From NCBI GenBank assembly GCA_023424015.1, contig JAFAEM010000043.1, positions 1-25,596 of the forward strand: 25,596 bases of DNA. Direction: 5' to 3'. Within the stretch, counting starts at the first letter, position 1. Each line of letters begins with the position of its first letter. Below the pieces are notes generated by a model. It had not been told where the DNA came from, ran no database searches, and worked only from the letters and a program-made list of their open reading frames with translations. Shown here one piece after another: positions 6,770 to 14,700 of the stretch. Made by a program: the position numbers and the translations under genes. This DNA is from Bacteroidota bacterium (GTDB taxonomy: Bacteria > Bacteroidota > Bacteroidia > Chitinophagales > Chitinophagaceae).

Positions 6770-7195
6770 TTAGCCGACGATCCCCCTTTCTTTTGCCACC
6801 AGTATAGCCTGTGTCCTGCGTTTAGCATCAAGCTTAAAAAGAATATTAGACACATGTGTTTTGACAGTGCTTTCAGAAAGGAACAGGGCCGAAGCGATCT
6901 CCTGGTTGCTGAGCCCTGCTGCCATTTTGACGAGTACTTCATGTTCACGTGGCGAAAGCCCCGACTTTTTTAATTCCTCATAATTGATCGTGCCTGCAGA
7001 ACTAGCCTGGCTGTGCTGGCCAGCAGGACCTGATCGTTTGTTGAAGTAAACGCCAATAAAAAAAAATACCAGGGCGGCTATGGCCACTATTATTTCGAGC
7101 TTTACATTACCCCGGATAAAATTGATCTCCGCAATCCGGAACAATATAAGCAAACAGAGTATCAGCAGCCCGAATCCAATGATTATGGCACGCAT
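6770..7195 (-). CDS. Membrane-anchored LuxR-type (GerE) HTH regulator
   Basis: 141 aa. Two transmembrane helices (~2-20 and ~33-51) are followed by a short basic/Ser linker and a complete LuxR/GerE helix-turn-helix at ~78-139: LSPREHEVLVKMAAGLSNQE, STVKTHVSNILFKLDAKRRT. There is no receiver, PAS or ligand domain, so this is a minimal one-component regulator tethered to the inner membrane. The signal would have to come through the membrane helices, a partner protein or proteolysis. The ATG at 7195 lies 8 bp after the M1 peptidase stop, so the two are co-transcribed. DUF4199 follows after 103 bp. Confidence 0.88.
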   Translation of the reverse strand: MRAIIIGFGLLILCLLILFRIAEINFIRGNVKLEIIVAIAALVFFFIGVYFNKRSGPAGQHSQASSAGTINYEELKKSGLSPREHEVLVKMAAGLSNQEIASALFLSESTVKTHVSNILFKLDAKRRTQAILVAKERGIVG

Positions 7196-7203
7196 ATTCC
7201 AGG

Positions 7204-9150
7204 TTAGAAGGCTTTCTTCAATCTATTATTCTCCCGGTTCCAGTCGGGTAATTTATTGTCGGGATCAAGGATCACTTCTTTGATCTCGCTGCTGGTGGCT
7301 ACCCGGAATTTCCAGGTGGGACCGCGTTGCCATACTTCCACTGGCAGATTGATCCGGTGTTCCTTACCATTTGCTTCCTTAACCAAAACCGTCACAGGCA
7401 TGGCCATTTTCTCGAGATTCTCAAGCGTGATCTCGGCGCCATTTGCAGGAATACTGTTTATGTATTTAACATCATTCACCGTCTGGTCCAGTTTCCAGTT
7501 GTTCAATACCCAGGCTCTCCAAAACCAACCCAGGTCTTCACCGGCTACATTCTCCATGGTATGGAAAAAATCCCAGGGCGTAGGATGCTTGAAAGCCCAT
7601 CGATTGATGTATTCTCTTAATGCCTGGTCAAATCTTTCGGGCCCCAGCACCACATCCCGGAGCGCATGCATCATCACCGAGGGTTTCATATAAGCAGCTA
7701 CGCCAAGGTTTTGCTGTTGAATCACATCAGGCGTTGTAAATAGTTTGTCCATCTTGTCGCCAAACGTGTATTTGATCATCATCGGCGAGTTGGGATTGTC
7801 GAAGAAGCTTTCCGATTTGAATTCTCCCTTGTTGAAAGCGGCAGTTGAAAGATCATTGATAAAAGTGTTGAAGCCCTCATCCATCCAGGCGTATTTTCTT
7901 TCGTTGCTGCCAACGATCATCGGGAACCAGATATGCCCGAACTCGTGATCGGTGACTCCCCACAAGCCGCCGCCCGTGGCCTGGTAACTGCAAAATACAA
8001 TGCCGGGATACTCCATACCACCCACTATACCTGCCACGTTTACCGCAGCTGCATAGGGGTATTCATACCATTTTGCAGAATAATGCTCAATAGAACCTTT
8101 CACCATTTCTGTGGAACGACGCCAGTCATTCCCGCTTTTGTCTTTGGTGCTTTCCAGCGGGTAGGCACTCATCGCCAGCGCCTTTTTTCCACTGGGCAGA
8201 TTAATTTTAGCCCCATCAATAATGAAAGCTTTTGAGGCAGCCCAGGCCACATCCCTGGTGTTCTCGATTTTAAACTTCCAGGTGATATTGCCTTTTTTTG
8301 TTTTATCGGCTATATCAGATTCATTTCTGATCACAACGGTCTTGTCGCTGTTCTTTGCTTCGTTGTATTTTTTTAGCTGGGCGGGCGTAAAACATTCCTG
8401 GGGATTCAGCAACTCACCTGAACCCACCACGGCAACACCGTAGGGGGCAGTGACGTTGAAACTGATATCTCCATATTCCAGGTAGAACTCACCTGCGCCG
8501 ATATAGGGCAATACATTCCATCCCTGGATATCGTCGTAAACCGCCAGCCTGGGAAACCATTGTGCAATCTCGTAAACCCAGCCATTTTTCGTGCTGAGTC
8601 GTCCCATACGGTCAGTGCCGTATTGTGGAATTTCAAATTCAAATTGAATCGACAACTTTGTTTTTCCGCCCTGCGCCTTGAGTGCATCAGGCAGCCATAC
8701 CTGCATACGTGTGTCAGTGATGGTGTATTTGGCGGTTTTACCTTCCGTTTTTACCGAACTGATCTCGTAGCCGTTTGTAAATTGGTTGTTAGCCCACCTG
8801 CCGCCGGTTTGGGTGGTTGTGGCCGAACCACGTGAATCTTGTTTATAGATATTCTGGTCGAGTTGCAACCACAAAAATTTCAGGTTATCGGGACTGTTAT
8901 TCGTGTAGGTGATCTCTACATCCCCACTTACAGTATGTTTTGCAGTGTCGAGTGTGCAATTGATCTTATAGTCGGCACGGTTTTGCCAATACTTTGGCCC
9001 AGGTTCACCACTGGCGCTGCGGAATTCATTGCCAGGGTAGGGGTAAAATTGCGGATCGAAAGCTTCTTTTGCATCATAGTTTGACTGGCCCAGGGCAAGC
9101 ATCGTCATTGCCATCATCACTGCGGAGAAAATAAATTTCTTCATCACCAT
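7204..9150 (-). CDS. Secreted M1-family zinc metallopeptidase
   Basis: 648 aa from the ATG at 9150 (MVMKKFIFSAVMM); the ATG at 9144 is equally possible, while a TTG at 9177 is rejected. Signal peptide ~1-22 ending LALGQ. M1 features: N-terminal beta-rich region, GGMEYPG (~376-382, the GxMEN-like exopeptidase motif) and HEFGHIW (~402, HExxH zinc site), with the third ligand Glu in WMDEGF 18-19 residues later. It cleaves peptides or amino termini, probably in the periplasm or at the cell surface. It opens a likely four-gene unit with the LuxR-type regulator, DUF4199 and AlkD-like genes. Confidence 0.92.
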   Translation of the reverse strand: MVMKKFIFSAVMMAMTMLALGQSNYDAKEAFDPQFYPYPGNEFRSASGEPGPKYWQNRADYKINCTLDTAKHTVSGDVEITYTNNSPDNLKFLWLQLDQNIYKQDSRGSATTTQTGGRWANNQFTNGYEISSVKTEGKTAKYTITDTRMQVWLPDALKAQGGKTKLSIQFEFEIPQYGTDRMGRLSTKNGWVYEIAQWFPRLAVYDDIQGWNVLPYIGAGEFYLEYGDISFNVTAPYGVAVVGSGELLNPQECFTPAQLKKYNEAKNSDKTVVIRNESDIADKTKKGNITWKFKIENTRDVAWAASKAFIIDGAKINLPSGKKALAMSAYPLESTKDKSGNDWRRSTEMVKGSIEHYSAKWYEYPYAAAVNVAGIVGGMEYPGIVFCSYQATGGGLWGVTDHEFGHIWFPMIVGSNERKYAWMDEGFNTFINDLSTAAFNKGEFKSESFFDNPNSPMMIKYTFGDKMDKLFTTPDVIQQQNLGVAAYMKPSVMMHALRDVVLGPERFDQALREYINRWAFKHPTPWDFFHTMENVAGEDLGWFWRAWVLNNWKLDQTVNDVKYINSIPANGAEITLENLEKMAMPVTVLVKEANGKEHRINLPVEVWQRGPTWKFRVATSSEIKEVILDPDNKLPDWNRENNRLKKAF

Positions 9151-9326
9151 TTTTATAGTTTTTAGAGTATTCGACAAAACCGGAAGATATAAAAAAGAAA
9201 ACCAGGATTGATACCGCTGGTGTGATATTTAAGGATATTTATGGAAATGCGAATTCGATGGGTGGCTGATAGACATTGTTTTAGGAATTGGTATTGGGAT
9301 TATTATCGTCCGGGGAATTCCGGAGT

Positions 9327-9354
9327 ACTATAAACCACGGCGGGCACGGCGAGC
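9327..9354 (+). repeat. Partial copy of the ACCACGGCGGGCACGGCGAGC intergenic repeat
   Basis: actataaaccacggcgg followed by gcacggcgagc matches one end of the larger repeat at 22629-22760 almost base for base, in the same orientation; the rest of that repeat is absent. The surrounding gap (9151-9430) holds no convincing gene and only a run of CCTAAGCCTCAATC-like words. Confidence 0.75.
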
Positions 9355-9430
9355 TATCTCTACCTCAGCCTAAGCCTCAATCTTAATTAGGATTTGCATT
9401 GAAAGATTGCCTTCACCTTCCCGGTCGTTT

Positions 9431-10147
9431 TTAAAAAAATAAAGCCTCCGCTTTCGCAATACTATCTGTTTTCCCCACATCCACAAATTTATCACCGCTG
9501 TGATCGTAGCCCAGGATAAGATGCTCTTTTGCCAGTTCCAGGTATACATCGGTCAATGAAAATTTACCCTTGAATGGCATGAGCTTAAAAATATCGTATT
9601 CAAAAACCACCACGCAACTATAGGCTTTTTGAACAAGATTGGGTTTTGCAATTGAGATGCGTTCTTCACCTGTAGTATTATTGACCCAGCCACAAAGCCG
9701 GCCTGTTTCGTCAAAAAGGAAATTCCTGGTTGTCTTCCGGTTGGTAACGCCGAATGAAATCAGCGGCTGTTGTTTCTCGTGAAAAGCTACCAGGTTATGT
9801 AGGTTCAGATCGGTGAGGATATCGGCATTACAGGTGATGAATTTTTCACCGGGCGTAAAAAGTTCTTTTGCCTTTAGCAGGCCACCTCCTGTTTCCAACA
9901 CTTCATCTCTTTCATCACTGATAATTATCTTACTGCCCCAGCCATTATTTTTTTGAACAGCATCAATGATCTGGTCGGCGAAATGATGTACGTTGACGAT
10001 CACTTCAGTGATCCCGTATTTGGCGAGGTATTCGACATTATGCTGCAACAGCGGTTTCCCATTCACCGGTGCTAGGGCTTTGGGATGACTGTCGGTCCAG
10101 GGTTTGAATCGCGTGCCGAGCCCGGCACTAAATATCATGGCTTTCAT
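9431..10147 (-). CDS. MurU-like sugar-1-phosphate nucleotidyltransferase
   Basis: 238 aa. Nucleotide-binding signature at the N-terminus (SAGLGTRFKPWTDSHPKALA, then PVNGKPLLQH); catalytic-metal Asp region CNADILTDLNL at ~106; C-terminal GKFSLTDVYLEL and KFVDVGKTDSIAKAEALF. The length and ending match MurU, which makes UDP-MurNAc from MurNAc-1-phosphate, better than the longer ManC, RmlA or GlmU proteins. The gene lies 24 bp after a gene with an AmgK-type kinase domain, and amgK-murU is the known pair that bypasses de novo UDP-MurNAc synthesis in Pseudomonas. An alternative is a related hexose-1-P or heptose-1-P nucleotidyltransferase; substrate unproven. Confidence 0.8.
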   Translation of the reverse strand: MKAMIFSAGLGTRFKPWTDSHPKALAPVNGKPLLQHNVEYLAKYGITEVIVNVHHFADQIIDAVQKNNGWGSKIIISDERDEVLETGGGLLKAKELFTPGEKFITCNADILTDLNLHNLVAFHEKQQPLISFGVTNRKTTRNFLFDETGRLCGWVNNTTGEERISIAKPNLVQKAYSCVVVFEYDIFKLMPFKGKFSLTDVYLELAKEHLILGYDHSGDKFVDVGKTDSIAKAEALFF

Positions 10148-10171
10148 CTTGTTTAGTCTTTCACCCGGGAT

Positions 10172-11647
10172 TTATTTCTGTTCTTTTTCGGGTAGTGTAT
10201 TGATCCAGTTTTTTGCATCCTGCACCAGGTGCTGCAATTCGATCTTAACTTTGAACTTGTTTCTCAAATGCCTGGCCAGCGCGTCAGCGGCATATACGCT
10301 GCGATGCTGACCGCCTGTGCAGCCAAAACAAATACTGAGACTTTCAAAGTTTCGTTTGATATAGTCTTCCACCGAAATATCGACCACATCAAAAACACTG
10401 TTGAGGAATTCCTGCATTTTGGTCTGCTGTTCGATATAATCTTTTACCGCCTTATCCCTTCCAGTCAGCACTTTCATATGTTCGATCCGCCCGGGGTTGA
10501 GTAGTCCGCGGCAATCAAAAACAAAACCGCCGCCATTGTTGGTATCATCGGGAGGAATGCCGTTGCGATAAGAAAAACTTTTGATCTTTACCACCAGGGG
10601 CGTTTCTTCCGTTGCCTGCACCGGGGTAAACTGTTGTATGATCTCATCGGCTACGCAGAGATCAAGTACTTTACTGAACTCGGGTAATACGATACCCAGG
10701 CTTTGGCGTTGAAAAAAAGCACCCAGGTTTTGAAGTGCCAGGGGTATGCTGGTAAGAAACTGGGCTTTTCTTTCAAATAAACCCCTGAAACCATAAGCCC
10801 CAAGTACCTGCAGCAGCCTGATCAGCACGTAACCATTGTACTGGCTTTGAAAAATGTTCCGATTCACACTCTGACCTATCGTGTTTTCAAATGCGTCGAT
10901 ATAGTCTTCCAGCAGGTTGTATTTCCATTCATCGGGCAGGTTGGCACGGGCCTGCCAGATCATACTGGCCACATCATACTGCGGCGCCCCTTTCATGCCG
11001 CCCTGGTAGTCGATAAAATGGACACTGCCATCATCTTTTACCATGATATTGCGACTTTGGAAATCGCGGAACATAAAATACTTGTATTCCGTATGCGTGA
11101 GATAGTTACTCAGGGCTTCAAAATCGTCGATCAGTTTTTGCTTGTCGTAAGGCTTGCGTAATGCGTCAAGAAAATAATATTTAAAATACAACAGGTCGGC
11201 CATGATCGCCTGTTTACCGAATTCTTTGTTGGTAAGACACTGATCGTAATCCAGGCCATCATCGCCTTTTACCTGTAGCCGGGCCAGTTCCTGCAGGCTT
11301 TTTTTAAACAGGTCATATACCTCCGGGACAAGTCCGCCCGATTCCAGTTTATTCAATAAGGAAACATTTCCAAAATCTTCCTGCAGGTAAAATGTTTTAT
11401 CGTCGCTGATAGCCAGGATCTGGGGAGTCGCCAGGCCTTTTTTTCCAAAATGTCCGGAGAAATAGAAGAAAGTATCGTTTTCCTTTATATTGGCGCCATA
11501 GGTTCCGATCACGGACTGGCCATCCTTATCATAGAGGCGAAAATAGCGCCGCTCGCTACCCGACTGGGGCAATACATCGAGTGAGGCGGGTTCTATGCCT
11601 TTCCATTTCAGGTAGAGATTCCGGATGGCTTCAGTAAGATTTTGCAT
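10172..11647 (-). CDS. AmgK-like aminosugar kinase fused to RapZ C-terminal domain
   Basis: 491 aa from the ATG at 11647 (MQNLTEAIRNLYLKWKG); a GTG at 11692 is rejected. Residues ~1-330 are an aminoglycoside-phosphotransferase fold: SGSERRYFRL, FRDFQSRNIMVKDDG (~191, catalytic Asp/Asn) and FIDYQGGMKGAPQYDVASM (metal-binding Asp), as in the MurNAc/GlcNAc anomeric kinase AmgK. Residues ~372-485 are a full RapZ C-terminal domain: FVFDCRGLLNPGR, LTGRDKAVKDYIE and FGCTGGQHRSVYAADALARH (~440-460). In E. coli RapZ this domain binds glucosamine-6-phosphate and small RNAs. The RapZ P-loop domain is replaced by the kinase, and the basic RNA-binding tail of E. coli RapZ is not obvious. Followed by the MurU-like gene. 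Confidence 0.88.
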   Translation of the reverse strand: MQNLTEAIRNLYLKWKGIEPASLDVLPQSGSERRYFRLYDKDGQSVIGTYGANIKENDTFFYFSGHFGKKGLATPQILAISDDKTFYLQEDFGNVSLLNKLESGGLVPEVYDLFKKSLQELARLQVKGDDGLDYDQCLTNKEFGKQAIMADLLYFKYYFLDALRKPYDKQKLIDDFEALSNYLTHTEYKYFMFRDFQSRNIMVKDDGSVHFIDYQGGMKGAPQYDVASMIWQARANLPDEWKYNLLEDYIDAFENTIGQSVNRNIFQSQYNGYVLIRLLQVLGAYGFRGLFERKAQFLTSIPLALQNLGAFFQRQSLGIVLPEFSKVLDLCVADEIIQQFTPVQATEETPLVVKIKSFSYRNGIPPDDTNNGGGFVFDCRGLLNPGRIEHMKVLTGRDKAVKDYIEQQTKMQEFLNSVFDVVDISVEDYIKRNFESLSICFGCTGGQHRSVYAADALARHLRNKFKVKIELQHLVQDAKNWINTLPEKEQK

Positions 11648-11652
11648 GGGTT

Positions 11653-11683
11653 CAAATGTAGGGAAATGATGCTCGCTGAGCAA
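11653..11683 (-). promoter_or_regulatory. Putative promoter of the kinase-RapZ / MurU unit
   Basis: The minus strand has TACATTTG (11660-11653), a perfect -7 match, with TTG (11683-11681) 20 nt upstream as the -33 element. Only five bases (AACCC) separate the -7 element from the ATG at 11647, so the transcript may start at or next to the start codon (leaderless). Confidence 0.55.
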
Positions 11684-11710
11684 TACTAACACCCATTAGC
11701 GTTTTACGAC

Positions 11711-11718
11711 TAAATTTG
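11711..11718 (+). promoter_or_regulatory. Putative -7 element of icmF
   Basis: TAAATTTG, perfect TAnnTTTG, 23 bp upstream of the icmF ATG at 11742. No clear TTTG is seen at the -33 distance. It lies back to back with the kinase promoter, 50 bp away. Confidence 0.5.
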
Positions 11719-11741
11719 CATCGTTTTAATGCCTGGCATTT

Positions 11742-14700
11742 ATGAGCTATACTCCAAAAGTTCGTATCGTGACCGCAGCTTCCTTATTTGATGGGCACGA
11801 TGCCGCTATCAATATTATGCGGCGGATCCTGCAAAGCAAGGGAGCCGAAATTATCCACCTGGGACATAACCGCAGTGTAAAGGAAATTGTAGAGACAGCT
11901 ATTGAGGAAGATGTGCAGGGGATTGCCATAACCAGTTACCAGGGTGGTCACGTGGAGTTTTTTAAATACATGAAAGACCTGCTAGATGAAAATGGGTGCG
12001 GTCATATCAAGATATTCGGTGGTGGTGGCGGCACTATCCTTCCCAATGAGATTGAGGAATTGCATCAATATGGTATCACACGGATATACAGTCCCGATGA
12101 TGGAAGGAAGTTGGGACTGGAAGGGATGATTGAGGAGGTGATCAGGGCGTGTGAGGAACCGGCCTCGGCCCCCTCTAAATCTCCCCCTGAGGGGGAGACT
12201 TATAAAGAGCCTGTGGATTTAAATGGAAGTTATGTGTTGGGGGAGTGGAAGGATGTGAAGAGAATTGCGAGGTCTATAACACTTGCTGAGAATGGGGAAC
12301 CATATAAGCAGTCAGGGTCTAAAGCCTCCCCCTCAGGGGGAGGTTTGGAGGGGGCTCATTTGGATACGGCTCATTTAGAGGGGGTCGCTGCCATCCTCGG
12401 TATCACCGGCACCGGTGGTGCGGGTAAGTCTTCCGTGACCGACGAGATCGTAAGGCGATTCCTTGTCAACTTTCCCGACAAAACCATTGCTGTAATATCT
12501 GTCGACCCCTCCAAGAAAAAAACCGGTGGCGCCCTGCTGGGTGATAGGATCAGGATGAATGCCATCAACCATCCCAGGGCGTATATGCGTAGCCTGGCGA
12601 CAAGGGATGATAATACAGCCCTGAGTAATTATGTTCAGGATGCACTTGATATCTGCCGGGAAGCCCGCTTTGATTTTATTATCCTGGAATCGGCCGGGGT
12701 GGGACAAAGCGATACCGCTATTCTCGACTATTGTGATGTGAGCATGTATGTGATGACACCTGAGTACGGCGCGGCGTCGCAGCTGGAGAAGATCAATATG
12801 CTCGACTATGCCGACCTGGTATGCCTGAACAAGTTTGATAAATCCGGCGCCCTGGATGCGTTGGCTGATGTAAGAAAGCAATACAAAAGGAATCACCAGT
12901 TATGGACGGCCAAAGAAGATGACCTGCCGATCATTGGCACTATGGCCAGCAAGTTCAACGATGATGGTGTCAACCGCCTTTTCGAGTTATTGCTGAAAAA
13001 AATTAAGGAAAAAACGGGTATTCATTTCGGTGACTATTCATTCCCTGCAACAGCCAAAGTATCACAAGCGATTATCCCCTCCAATCGTTCACGTTATCTG
13101 AGTGAGATCAGCGAGAATAATCGCAATTATGACCAGTTGGTGAATGAGCAATCGGCAATTGCTACAAAACTTTACCAGTTACAGGGTGCCCTCGATATTT
13201 TGAAACAGGTGAATTCAAACGAAAACGGAAATGAGATCGCCACAACTCTGCAGCAGCAGATAAATTTTTACCAGGACCAGCTTACACCTGTAAGCAGGAA
13301 ACTGATCAGCAACTGGAGCGAAAAACAAAAGGAATACCAGAAGGACTTTTACGAATACACCGTTCGTGATAAGGTGATAAAGCAACCCATGACCAGTCAA
13401 AGCCTGAGCGGCACAAAAATTCGCAAGGTGGTTCTACCCCGGTATAAAGACTGGGGTGATATCCTTCGATGGCAGGCGGAGGAGAATGTTCCCGGTCATT
13501 TTCCATTTACCGCGGGAGTATTCCCCCTGAAAAGAGAAGGTGAGGACCCCACCCGGATGTTTGCTGGTGAGGGTGGACCCGAGAGAACCAACCGCCGTTT
13601 TCACTATGTGTCGATGGATCAGCCAGCCAGGCGGCTTTCCACCGCCTTCGACAGTGTGACACTTTATGGTGAGGATCCTGATCATCGTCCCGATATATAC
13701 GGTAAGGTGGGCAATAGTGGTGTCAGCATCGCGACCGTAGATGATACAAAAAAATTATATAGTGGTTTTGACCTTTGCGATCCCAAGACTTCGGTGAGCA
13801 TGACCATCAACGGTCCGGCACCCATCATTCTTGCATTTTTTCTCAACGCTGCGATCGATCAGCAATGCGAAAAGAAAATTCAGGAATTGGGCTTACAGGA
13901 TAAGCTTGAAAAACTACTCAATGATAAATTTCAAAACCTGCCGCGACCGGTTTATCACAATACTTCTTTTCCCGGTGAATTGCCGAAAGGAAATAATGGT
14001 CTCGGTCTCGCCCTGCTTGGCATGAGCGGAGATGAGGTTTTGCCAAAAGACATTTATGAAGAGTGCAAACAGGCTGCGTTGCAACAGGTGCGAGGCACCG
14101 TGCAGGCTGATATTTTAAAAGAAGACCAGGCACAAAATACCTGCATATTTTCCACCGAGTTTGCCTTAAAACTGATGGGTGATGTCCAGGAGTTTTTTAT
14201 CGACCATAAAGTAAGAAACTTTTACAGTGTCAGCATCAGTGGTTATCATATTGCTGAAGCCGGCGCCAACCCGATCACCCAGCTTGCATTTACCCTGGCC
14301 AATGGGTTCACCTATGTTGAATATTATTTGAGCAGGGGAATGAATATCGATGATTTCGCTCCGAACCTGTCCTTCTTTTTCAGCAATGGAATGGATCCCG
14401 AATACAGTGTGATTGGCAGGGTGGCACGGCGTATCTGGGCCAAGGCGATGAAGTATAAATACAAGGCCAACAAACGCAGCCAGATGTTGAAATACCATAT
14501 TCAAACATCTGGACGAAGCCTGCACGCGCAGGAGATCGATTTCAATGATATCAGGACTACCCTGCAGGCATTGTATGCTATTTACGATAACTGCAATTCT
14601 CTTCATACGAACGCGTACGACGAAGCGATTACAACTCCAACTGAAGAAAGCGTTCGCCGTGCCATGGCTATCCAGTTGATCATTAACCGCGAACTGGGAA

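Noticed and set aside
7256..9084. Plus-strand open frames opposite the M1 peptidase
   Set aside because: Shadow frames of a gene with complete M1 motifs on the other strand.
10172..11647. Aminoglycoside resistance gene
   Set aside because: The kinase fold is APH-like, but the RapZ C-domain and MurU-like neighbour point to endogenous aminosugar metabolism rather than resistance.
12140..12360. Possible frameshift or pseudogene in icmF
   Set aside because: The frame stays open through both repeat elements and all three domains are intact, so it is an in-frame insertion.
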